From Parachlamydia sp. (GTDB taxonomy: Bacteria; Chlamydiota; Chlamydiia; Chlamydiales; Parachlamydiaceae), in contig JAJTHR010000147.1 in assembly GCA_021298935.1 (NCBI GenBank), positions 1-11,524 of the forward strand: a DNA stretch of 11,524 nucleotides, read 5' to 3'. The number at the start of each line of letters is the position of its first letter. Position 1 is the stretch's first letter. Under the pieces are notes generated by a model, which worked only from the letters and a program-made list of their open reading frames with translations, was not told the DNA's origin and made no database searches. A program made the position numbers and the translations under genes. This document shows positions 5,009 through 11,524 of the stretch, piece after piece.

Positions 5009-7210
5009 ATGCTGGGATATCAAAATACAATTGTGATTGATCAACAATTAGAAGATCTAGAAAAACTTGCCTCGCAATTACGGGAGACTTCCGATATTCA
5101 GAAAAAAATTGACTTTCTTGATCAGCTCCCGGCTGTGCGCAGTTACTTGTCCGCATCCCCTCCTTTCTCACAAATTTTAAATTCCCTGGACACAGCCAGC
5201 TGCTATGCAGTGAAATCCATCCTAGCGATTTATCAAGGACCCCACCTATTCAATCAGGCAGAAAAAGAAAAAAAGAAATTTGCCCTTTTAATCGAATACC
5301 TCGTGTCCCTCGAAAGCTTTTATAGCGAAATCGGCGGGATCATCGGCTATCAGCTCGAAATCCTTCGCTTGCTTAAGCAGCAAAGCGCTCCGCCCCCCTT
5401 AGAAGAAAATGTTCATTACATCCAACCCGAAGGACTTTCGTTAAGCGACAACCTTTACGCTGTCAACCAAGCCGTTCGCCTAGGCATTGAAAACCTGCCA
5501 AAAATCGGTGAAATTTATCCAGTCGGCGGGGCAGGAGATCGTTTGAACCTGCTCGATGACAAGACAGACACTCCTTTACCCGCTGCCGCACTCCCCTTTT
5601 TAGGCAAGTCGTTGCTGGAGGGATTAATCCGCGATGTGCAGGCAAGGGAATTCCTACACTACCGGCTCTTCGAGAAGCAACCGATCATACCCATCGCGAT
5701 GATGACCTCCTCTGAAAAAAATAATCATGCCATCATCCTCTCCCTTTGCGAACAGGCGGGCTGGTTCGGCAGAAAAAGGGAAAATTTCACCTTCTTCATG
5801 CAGCCTCTTGCGCCTCTCATTACCGAAGCTGGGCTTTGGTCCCTTTCAGCCCCTCTTACCTTGGCGCTCAAACCGGGCGGGCACGGAGTCATTTGGAAAC
5901 TAGCGGAAGACCAGGGGGTCTTCTCATGGTTTGATTCAAAAGAAATCAGGAAAGGGCTGGTACGCCAAATTAATAATCCAGTTGCCGGTACCGATCAGGC
6001 GCTCTTGGCGCTCTGCGGAATTGGCTGCAGTGAAGAAAAATCGTTCGGTTTTGTTTCTTGCGAAAGACTGGTCAATGCGGCAGAAGGGACCAATGTCGTG
6101 ATTGAAACCAGGCAGGGGAAAAGCTTCGGTTACAAGCTGACAAATATCGAGTACACTGATTTTGCTAAGCATGGAATCAAGGATGAGCCAGCTGTTGAAG
6201 GGAGTCCTTATTCGGCCTACCCGGCAAATACGAACATTCTTTTTATTGATATCCCCTCCATTCAGGAAGCCATTAAAACCTGCCCCCTTCCGGGTAAGAT
6301 CATCAATTTAAAGTCAAAGGTGAGCTTCATTGACAGTGGCGGAAAGCAGCATTGGGTGAAAGGGGGAAGGCTCGAAACGACCATGCAAAATATAGCCGAT
6401 TTCATGATCGATTGCTTTCCGAATCGCCTTCAAAAAGGGCAATTCGACCAGCTGCGGAATTTTATTATTTTCAACGAACGCTCCAAAACAATTTCTACGA
6501 CCAAGCAAGCCTATCAAAGAGGCCAATCACCCAATTCGACCCCCGAACAGGCTTATTTTGATATTTTAAACAATCACCGCCACTTGTTTGAAAAAAAATG
6601 CCTTTATTCACTGCCGGCTGCTCAAAGCTTTGAGGAATACATTGAGAAAGGGCCGAATTGCATCCTGTTATTCAATCCCGCTCTTGGCCCCCTTTTTTCT
6701 ATTCTGCAGCAAAAAATGCGCAAAGGCCACTTATGCGCCCGCTCTGAAATGCAATTGGAAATTGCAGAAGCCCGTATCGAAAATATCCGCCTGGAAGGCA
6801 GCCTGCTGGTCACTTCCCTAACTCCACTTGGATCTATTAGTGAAGAAGGGACTTACGCTTACGGTTTTGAAAGCCGCTGTTTTCTTGAAAATGTCATCAT
6901 CGAAAACAAAGGAATTGATTTCCAGGAAACAAAAAACTTTTGGAAAAATGACATTAAGCGGCATGAAAGTGTCTCCATTCTACTGGGAGAAGGCTCTGAG
7001 TTTTACGCTAAAAATATCTGGCTGATCGGCAACCATGAGTTTGAAGTCCCGCCTCGCCACCGTATGATCCTCTCCACTCATAAAGATGGTAGCCTAGTCA
7101 AAAAATTAGTGAAAATCGAGCGTCCAAGCTGGCAATGGAACTATTCTTTTGACGAGATGGAGGGGGTAAAACTCTCATTTCTGCTTAATGATCATCATTT
7201 AGTTTACTAA
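5009..7210 (+). CDS. UDP-sugar pyrophosphorylase, homologous to plant plastid UGP3
   Basis: A 733-residue nucleotidyltransferase. Residues 1-160 look all-helical. The core begins with the binding loop Pro-Val-Gly-Gly-Ala-Gly-Asp-Arg-Leu (171-179), then Leu-Pro-Ala-Ala-Ala-Leu-Pro (190-196), Leu-Leu-Glu-Gly-Leu-Ile-Arg-Asp (202-209), Met-Thr-Ser-Ser-Glu-Lys-Asn-Asn-His (232-240), Lys-Pro-Gly-Gly-His-Gly (288-293), Tyr-Pro-Ala-Asn-Thr-Asn-Ile-Leu (404-411) and Gly-Gly-Arg-Leu-Glu-Thr-Thr-Met-Gln-Asn (452-461). Residues 550-733 form a C-terminal region consistent with a beta-helix cap. From memory this order and wording match plant chloroplast UGP3 along almost its full length; that enzyme makes UDP-glucose for sulfolipid synthesis. 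The product here is inferred to be UDP-glucose from UTP and glucose-1-phosphate. The ATG at 5009 follows only a weak purine-rich site. The gene stands alone, divergent from SWIB and followed by tRNA-Leu. Confidence 0.85.
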   Translation: MLGYQNTIVIDQQLEDLEKLASQLRETSDIQKKIDFLDQLPAVRSYLSASPPFSQILNSLDTASCYAVKSILAIYQGPHLFNQAEKEKKKFALLIEYLVSLESFYSEIGGIIGYQLEILRLLKQQSAPPPLEENVHYIQPEGLSLSDNLYAVNQAVRLGIENLPKIGEIYPVGGAGDRLNLLDDKTDTPLPAAALPFLGKSLLEGLIRDVQAREFLHYRLFEKQPIIPIAMMTSSEKNNHAIILSLCEQAGWFGRKRENFTFFMQPLAPLITEAGLWSLSAPLTLALKPGGHGVIWKLAEDQGVFSWFDSKEIRKGLVRQINNPVAGTDQALLALCGIGCSEEKSFGFVSCERLVNAAEGTNVVIETRQGKSFGYKLTNIEYTDFAKHGIKDEPAVEGSPYSAYPANTNILFIDIPSIQEAIKTCPLPGKIINLKSKVSFIDSGGKQHWVKGGRLETTMQNIADFMIDCFPNRLQKGQFDQLRNFIIFNERSKTISTTKQAYQRGQSPNSTPEQAYFDILNNHRHLFEKKCLYSLPAAQSFEEYIEKGPNCILLFNPALGPLFSILQQKMRKGHLCARSEMQLEIAEARIENIRLEGSLLVTSLTPLGSISEEGTYAYGFESRCFLENVIIENKGIDFQETKNFWKNDIKRHESVSILLGEGSEFYAKNIWLIGNHEFEVPPRHRMILSTHKDGSLVKKLVKIERPSWQWNYSFDEMEGVKLSFLLNDHHLVY

Positions 7211-7270
7211 AAATCTTTAATCACATAAAATACATGCAAAACAATTAAATCTGAACGGATCAGTCATCTG

Positions 7271-7276
7271 TATTAT
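7271..7276 (+). promoter_or_regulatory. Possible -10 box for tRNA-Leu(CAG)
   Basis: TATTAT lies 23 bases before the mature tRNA 5' end and is followed by a T-rich leader. The -35 region at standard spacing is poor. I see no terminator hairpin between the UGP3-like gene (ending 7210) and the tRNA, so read-through from upstream is also possible. Confidence 0.3.
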
Positions 7277-7299
7277 TGTTTTCCTTTGTTTGTTTTTAT

Positions 7300-7383
7300 G
7301 CGGCCATGGCGGAATTGGTAGACGCGCTAGATTCAGGTTCTAGTCGGGGCAACTCGGTGGATGTTCGAGTCATCTTGGCCGCA
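7300..7383 (+). tRNA. tRNA-Leu (anticodon CAG)
   Basis: The acceptor stem pairs 7300-7306 with 7376-7382 over 7 bp. A leucine-type D-arm follows, then a 5-bp anticodon stem around the loop TTCAGGT, giving anticodon CAG, which reads CUG. A long class II variable arm (GTCGGGGCAACTCGGT region) and a TTCGAGT T-loop complete the fold. The discriminator is A (7383) and CCA is not encoded. The T stem includes one G-U pair. It lies 62 bases before lepA on the same strand with no strong terminator between them, so the tRNA may be processed from a longer transcript. Confidence 0.95.
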
Positions 7384-7387
7384 ATCT

Positions 7388-7402
7388 TAAGACAACGTCT
7401 TA
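7388..7402 (+). other. Small hairpin after tRNA-Leu(CAG)
   Basis: A perfect 6-bp stem (7388-7393 with 7397-7402) with a 3-base loop begins 5 bases after the tRNA. No T-run follows, so it is a weak terminator at best. It could mark a processing point between the tRNA and the lepA message. Confidence 0.3.
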
Positions 7403-7445
7403 CACAAACAGTCGGACACTCCCATCCCTAATCATTTGGATTCAT

Positions 7446-9257
7446 ATGGATCAATATAATATAAAAAACATCCGTAACTTCTCAATCATTGCCCATATTG
7501 ACCATGGGAAATCAACGCTTGCCGATCGCCTTTTGGAATTGACCAACACGGTGGCTGCACGGGATATGCAAGAGCAACTTTTGGATGATATGGATCTGGA
7601 AAGGGAGAGGGGAATCACCATCAAGGCGCACCCTGTCACCATGTATTACCAGGCGAAAAATGGGGAAATTTATCAGATCAATCTGATTGATACACCAGGA
7701 CACGTCGATTTTACTTACGAAGTTTCACGCTCGCTTGCTGCCTGCGAAGGAGCTTTGCTTGTCGTCGATGCCGGACAAGGGGTTCAGGCGCAAAGTCTTG
7801 CCAATGTCCATCTTGCCCTCGACAGGAATTTGGAAATCGTCCCTGTCATCAATAAAATCGACCTTCCGTCCGCTGATGTAGAGGGAGTCAGAAAACAAAT
7901 TGAGGATGTCATCGGCTTGGATGCTTCGGATGCGATTGGCTGCTCCGCTAAATCGGGCCTTGGCGTGGATGCTGTTCTTGAAAGAATCCTCACATCCGTT
8001 CCGGCTCCAAAAGAGCCTGACGATGATATACTGCGCGCTCTGGTATTTGACTCCCATTACGATGTTTATCGTGGAGTCATGGTTTATATCCGTGTGATCA
8101 GCGGAGAAATCAAGAAAGGATCCCAGATTAAAATGATGGCGTTAAACAAATCGTTTGAAGTCCTTGAAGTGGGCAAATTTACACCCAAAGAAACGCCTAT
8201 CGACTTGCTTCGTCCGGGAGAAGTGGGTTACATGATCGCCAATATTAAAAACACCACGGATGTCAAAATCGGCGATACGATTACTTTGCACAAATACCCG
8301 GCTGCTAATCCCCTTCCAGGCTTTAAATTGATCAGCCCGGTTGTTTATGCCGGAATCTACCCGATCGATGCAACCGATTTTGAAGCCCTCCGGGACGCAC
8401 TTGGCAAGCTTCAATTGAATGACTCCGCTTTGCACATTGAACAGGAAAGCAGTACGGCCCTTGGATTTGGATTCCGTTGCGGGTTCTTAGGCCTGTTGCA
8501 TCTGGAAATTATTTTTGAGCGCATACAGCGTGAATTCGATATCGACATCATCTCTACGGCTCCAAGCGTCATTTATCGTTTCACTTTAAACGATGGGTCA
8601 TCTAAGACAGTAGACAATCCTGCCCACTACCCTGACCACGGAATGATTCGCTGTGTGGAAGAGCCATGGGTAAAATGCCACATTATTACTCCATCCGATT
8701 GTCTTGGTGTTATCATGAATTTAGGCATGGATAAAAGGGGAACTTGTGTTAAAACGGAAACGATGGATGCCCGCCGTCTGCTTTTGACCTACCGCTTTCC
8801 ATTAAACGAGATCATTACCGATTTTAACGACAAGCTTAAATCCATCACTAAAGGCTATGCCTCGTTTGATTATGAGTTTGATTCCTACGAAGAGAGCGAC
8901 ATCATTAAACTTGAAATCCGTGTGAACGAGGAACCAGTGGATGCCTTCTCTTGCCTGGTTCACCGCACTAAAGCGGAGAGCAAAGGACGAGCCATCTGCT
9001 CTAAGCTTGTTGAAGTCATTCCTATGCAGCTCTTCAAAGTGCCCATTCAGGCGGCCATTGGAGGCAAAATTGTAGCACGTGAAACCATCCGGGCCATGAC
9101 GAAAAACGTGACGGCCAAGTGCTATGGGGGTGATATTACACGTAAACGTAAGCTTTGGGAAAAGCAGAAAAAAGGGAAGAAGCGCATGAAGGAAATTGGT
9201 AAAGTCAATATCCCTCAAAGCGCCTTTATGGAAGTCTTAAAGGCAACAGGAGACTAA
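7446..9257 (+). CDS. lepA: Elongation factor 4 (LepA), ribosome-binding GTPase
   Basis: A 603-residue translational GTPase, full length for the family. It binds the ribosome in an EF-G-like way and is linked to back-translocation and ribosome assembly or quality under stress. G-motifs are Ala-His-Ile-Asp-His-Gly-Lys-Ser (16-23), the switch region Arg-Gly-Ile-Thr-Ile-Lys (55-60), Asp-Thr-Pro-Gly-His (82-86), Asn-Lys-Ile-Asp (136-139) and Ser-Ala-Lys-Ser-Gly (167-171). The end carries the LepA-specific C-terminal domain, including [10 protein letters not shown] and Lys-Lys-Gly-Lys-Lys-Arg-Met. The ATG at 7446 has only a weak GGA upstream, but the start aligns with family members. uppS begins 1 base after its stop, with the uppS ribosome site inside lepA. 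Confidence 0.98.
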   Translation: MDQYNIKNIRNFSIIAHIDHGKSTLADRLLELTNTVAARDMQEQLLDDMDLERERGITIKAHPVTMYYQAKNGEIYQINLIDTPGHVDFTYEVSRSLAACEGALLVVDAGQGVQAQSLANVHLALDRNLEIVPVINKIDLPSADVEGVRKQIEDVIGLDASDAIGCSAKSGLGVDAVLERILTSVPAPKEPDDDILRALVFDSHYDVYRGVMVYIRVISGEIKKGSQIKMMALNKSFEVLEVGKFTPKETPIDLLRPGEVGYMIANIKNTTDVKIGDTITLHKYPAANPLPGFKLISPVVYAGIYPIDATDFEALRDALGKLQLNDSALHIEQESSTALGFGFRCGFLGLLHLEIIFERIQREFDIDIISTAPSVIYRFTLNDGSSKTVDNPAHYPDHGMIRCVEEPWVKCHIITPSDCLGVIMNLGMDKRGTCVKTETMDARRLLLTYRFPLNEIITDFNDKLKSITKGYASFDYEFDSYEESDIIKLEIRVNEEPVDAFSCLVHRTKAESKGRAICSKLVEVIPMQLFKVPIQAAIGGKIVARETIRAMTKNVTAKCYGGDITRKRKLWEKQKKGKKRMKEIGKVNIPQSAFMEVLKATGD

Positions 9258-9258
9258 A

Positions 9259-10038
9259 ATGACATCCAGAAGTGCTGTAGCGGCTGATGAAAAGCTGACA
9301 GCCCGCTTCCACCCCTCTTTACTTGAAGGTCTCGACCGCGCGCGCATCCCTAAGCATATCGCTATCATACCTGACGGCAACCGACGGTGGGCCAAAAAGA
9401 AGCTTTCCGAAGCGAATGACGGCCATCGCGAAGGAGCCGATACCCTGATGGAGACTGTCAAAGCAGCTATTGACTTAGGGGTTGAAAAAATCACCTTTTA
9501 CAGCTTTTCGACCGAGAATTGGAGCCGGACGCAAGAAGAAATTTTTGCCCTGCTTGCACTCATGGCCTCTTATTTGATCGATCAAAAAAACGAAATGATC
9601 GAAAGCGGAATCAAATTGGAAACCATAGGCGAGCCAAGCAGCTTCCCCGCCTTTTTAAAGCAGGCGATTCAGGAAACGAAAATTGCCACCGAGCACTGCA
9701 CAAAAATCTCTTTAATTTTAGCGCTCAATTATGGCGCCCGCAATGAGATTTGCCGCGCCTTCAAAGCCATGCTTGATGATTATGACCACCGCCTTCTAGC
9801 GAAAGAAGAAGTAGATGAAAAAATGATCGCCAGCTACCTTGATACCCATGCCTGGCAGGATCCCGAATTGCTTATCCGCACAAGCGGAGAGATGCGCATC
9901 AGTAATTTTCTTCTTTGGCAAATTTCTTATACCGAAATTCACGTCTCTCCCGTTTTATGGCCTGATTTTACACCTGATTGCCTGCTTGAAGCCGTTTTAG
10001 ATTACCAGGCAAGAGACCGTCGCTTAGGGGGATGCTAA
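9259..10038 (+). CDS. uppS: Isoprenyl transferase (undecaprenyl diphosphate synthase, UppS)
   Basis: A 259-residue cis-prenyltransferase that extends farnesyl diphosphate with isopentenyl diphosphate to make the C55 lipid carrier for cell-wall and glycan precursors. Key blocks are His-Ile-Ala-Ile-Ile-Pro-Asp39-Gly-Asn-Arg-Arg-Trp (33-44), with Asp39 as the magnesium-binding catalytic residue, Gly-His-Arg-Glu-Gly, Tyr-Ser-Phe-Ser-Thr-Glu-Asn-Trp, Leu-Asn-Tyr-Gly-Ala-Arg, and Arg-Thr-Ser-Gly-Glu-Met-Arg-Ile-Ser-Asn-Phe-Leu-Leu-Trp-Gln (207-221). The first 30 or so residues are a non-conserved extension. The ATG follows the lepA stop by 1 base, and AGGAG (9248-9252) lies 6 bases upstream. uppS-cdsA-cmk is a conserved chlamydial gene run. 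Confidence 0.97.
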   Translation: MTSRSAVAADEKLTARFHPSLLEGLDRARIPKHIAIIPDGNRRWAKKKLSEANDGHREGADTLMETVKAAIDLGVEKITFYSFSTENWSRTQEEIFALLALMASYLIDQKNEMIESGIKLETIGEPSSFPAFLKQAIQETKIATEHCTKISLILALNYGARNEICRAFKAMLDDYDHRLLAKEEVDEKMIASYLDTHAWQDPELLIRTSGEMRISNFLLWQISYTEIHVSPVLWPDFTPDCLLEAVLDYQARDRRLGGC

Positions 10039-10042
10039 AGCC

Positions 10043-10888
10043 ATGTCCAGCCAATTAAAACAAAGGCTGATCGGCAGCGTGTGTGGTATCGTCATTTTAG
10101 TGGTTGCCATTTACTTTTCATTTGTCCCCCTTTTCTTTCCTTTTTTTGTCCTGTTGAATGCCGCTGTTATTTGCATGGCCTTGCTGGAGTACTATGACCT
10201 AGCGGTCAAAAAGGGATTTAAGCCCCTGGCTTTTTTAGCTTTAGGGACAACAACAGCCTATGTTATTTCTGTTTCGCTGTCCATCCGTCACTCTCACCTT
10301 GAAATGCTCCCCTGGTTTATTCTCCTCATGTCGTTGCTGCTATTTTTTCTAGCTTTTTTTAACCGGCAAAAAGACCCGGTGGGAAATTTGGCAATTACTC
10401 TGTTTGGGATTGTTTATATCACGCTTCCTCTCACATGCGGACTGATGATCAACTATTTTTTTCCCTCCGATGCCCCGGTAGATGGTCGCTATTGGCTCGC
10501 CTACGTCCTGACAGTCACAAAGATTGCCGATGTGGGCGCCTATTTTTGCGGCAAAACACTCGGAAAAAACAAACTCCTCCCTCATATCAGCCCCAAAAAA
10601 ACGGTCGAAGGGGCAATGGGAGGCTTAACAGCCTCTTTGCTGGCCAGCCTGTTGTTTTACTTTTTAATTTGGTCTCCAGACTTTCTATCCATTTGGCAAA
10701 GCCTATGGCTCGGAATTGTACTGAGTGTGCTTGCCCAACTGGGCGATCTTGCTGAATCCATTCTCAAGCGGGATGCCGGCATCAAAGACAGCAATCGCCT
10801 GCCTGGATTTGGCGGACTTTTGGATATGACCGATTCTCTTGTGTTTACTCTTCCATTTATGTATTTATTGCTTAAGACCTGGAGTTAA
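10043..10888 (+). CDS. cdsA: Phosphatidate cytidylyltransferase (CdsA)
   Basis: A 281-residue integral membrane enzyme that makes CDP-diacylglycerol from phosphatidate and CTP, the branch point of phospholipid synthesis. Several long hydrophobic segments run along the chain, beginning at about residues 11-50 and including about 62-106, 115-140 and 200-235. The C-terminal CDP-alcohol signature is present: Ser239-x-x-Lys-Arg (242-243), Lys-Asp (248-249), Leu-Pro-Gly-Phe-Gly-Gly (253-258), Asp261 and Asp264. The usual Pro-Gly-His-Gly-Gly and Asp-Arg-x-Asp are here Pro-Gly-Phe-Gly-Gly and Asp-Met-Thr-Asp. The catalytic acids are retained. A purine-rich AGGGGGA site lies about 10 bases before the ATG, inside the uppS end; the gap to uppS is 4 bases. 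Confidence 0.96.
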   Translation: MSSQLKQRLIGSVCGIVILVVAIYFSFVPLFFPFFVLLNAAVICMALLEYYDLAVKKGFKPLAFLALGTTTAYVISVSLSIRHSHLEMLPWFILLMSLLLFFLAFFNRQKDPVGNLAITLFGIVYITLPLTCGLMINYFFPSDAPVDGRYWLAYVLTVTKIADVGAYFCGKTLGKNKLLPHISPKKTVEGAMGGLTASLLASLLFYFLIWSPDFLSIWQSLWLGIVLSVLAQLGDLAESILKRDAGIKDSNRLPGFGGLLDMTDSLVFTLPFMYLLLKTWS

Positions 10889-10891
10889 TCA

Positions 10892-11524
10892 ATGATCATC
10901 ACAATCGACGGACCTGTGGCAACAGGAAAGAGCACAATTGCCAAAAAGCTTGCTGAATCGATCGGCTTTATTTTTTTTGATACCGGGGCGATGTACCGGG
11001 CCCTTTCATATGGCATGATCAAAAATGGCATCGCCTTGGATAATTTAGAAGAATTAGCGGCCTATTTAGAGCGTTTCCATTTTGATATCAAAGTGATTCA
11101 CCATGAAAGGCGCTACTTTGTTGATGGGGAAGAGGCGACTAAGCAAATACGTGGCGAAGAAGTGACATCGTTTGTGTCTCAAGTTTCCGCCCTAAAAGTC
11201 GTCCGTGAAAAGCTAGTGGCCATTCAGAGGGAATTGGCGGTCGGAGTGAACGCCGTGTTTGAGGGCAGAGACATGGGAAGCGTCGTTTTTCCCGATGCTG
11301 CAGTAAAAATTTTTCTTACCGGCCGCAACGAGGTCAGGGCGCAAAGGCGCTTTGACGAGCTGATGGCCAAGTATCCCGAAGATATCAAAGGGCTGACCTT
11401 GGACAAGTGCCTGGAAGACATAATTAAAAGAGATCATTATGACTCGACAAGAGAGCATTCTCCCCTTTGCCAAGCGGTTGATGCCTATGTGATTGACACA
11501 TCGGATCTGTCTGTTGAGGAAATA
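10892..11524 (+). CDS. cmk: Cytidylate kinase (Cmk), 3' end cut by the window
   Basis: 211 codons are visible and the frame is still open at the window edge; cytidylate kinases are usually about 220 residues, so little is missing. It phosphorylates CMP and dCMP with ATP. The P-loop is Gly-Pro-Val-Ala-Thr-Gly-Lys-Ser-Thr (7-15), where most bacterial enzymes have Ala-Gly-Ser in place of Val-Ala-Thr. Further family blocks are Asp-Thr-Gly-Ala-Met-Tyr-Arg-Ala (30-37), Val-Ser-x-Val-Ser (95-99), Glu-Gly-Arg-Asp-Met-Gly-Ser-Val-Val-Phe-Pro-Asp-Ala (124-136) and the Arg-Ala-Gln-Arg-Arg lid segment. The ATG follows the cdsA stop by 3 bases, with GGAG (10881-10884) inside the cdsA end. It is the last visible gene of the lepA-uppS-cdsA-cmk run. 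Confidence 0.96.
   Translation, partial: MIITIDGPVATGKSTIAKKLAESIGFIFFDTGAMYRALSYGMIKNGIALDNLEELAAYLERFHFDIKVIHHERRYFVDGEEATKQIRGEEVTSFVSQVSALKVVREKLVAIQRELAVGVNAVFEGRDMGSVVFPDAAVKIFLTGRNEVRAQRRFDELMAKYPEDIKGLTLDKCLEDIIKRDHYDSTREHSPLCQAVDAYVIDTSDLSVEEI

Noticed and set aside
7211..7299. Terminator or small RNA after the UGP3-like gene
   Set aside because: I found no stable stem followed by a T-run in this AT-rich gap.
8802..9218. 138-residue minus-strand frame inside lepA
   Set aside because: It is the reverse-frame shadow of the conserved LepA C-terminal domain and has no recognisable motif or ribosome site.
1..11524. CRISPR array, defence island, prophage or toxin-antitoxin system
   Set aside because: There are no spaced direct repeats, and apart from the recombinase scar all genes are housekeeping or conserved chlamydial genes.

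Overview
The window looks like a chromosomal segment of a chlamydia, most likely an environmental (amoeba-associated) member of the Chlamydiales rather than a Chlamydia species. The main evidence is a free-standing bacterial SWIB-domain gene next to a minus-strand run of an LpxG-type metallophosphoesterase, ispD and truA, with a HAD phosphatase convergent to truA. From memory this matches the C. trachomatis order CT460-CT464. The plus-strand run uppS-cdsA-cmk likewise matches CT450-CT452. I cannot fix the genus.

Layout. Bases 1-335 hold a nested inverted repeat, a decayed C-terminal fragment of a serine recombinase, and the terminator of tRNA-Leu(CAA), which lies on the minus strand at 336-418. 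Next come a minus-strand putative lipoprotein with an M15-peptidase-like motif and a divergent HAD phosphatase whose 5' end overlaps it. The compact minus-strand cluster follows: SWIB protein, a 42-bp perfect palindrome, then lpxG, ispD and truA with overlapping ends. An AT-rich divergent region (4788-5008) separates SWIB from a plus-strand 733-residue nucleotidyltransferase that closely resembles UGP3, the plastid UDP-glucose pyrophosphorylase of plants. tRNA-Leu(CAG) and a tight plus-strand series follow: lepA, uppS, cdsA and cmk. The window end cuts cmk.

How the genes work together. Most are core functions. For the envelope and lipids there are LpxG (lipid A), IspD (MEP isoprenoid pathway), UppS (lipid carrier for peptidoglycan and glycan assembly) and CdsA (phospholipids). 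For translation there are two tRNA-Leu, TruA and LepA, and for nucleotides Cmk. IspD feeds the isoprenoid precursors that UppS consumes. The UGP3-like protein would supply UDP-glucose if it has the plant activity.

The least ordinary parts are the UGP3-like gene, the recombinase scar at the tRNA-Leu 3' end, the M15-like lipoprotein with an apparently altered metal site, and the long palindrome. I found no convincing new multi-gene system; most of the window is conserved chlamydial housekeeping sequence.
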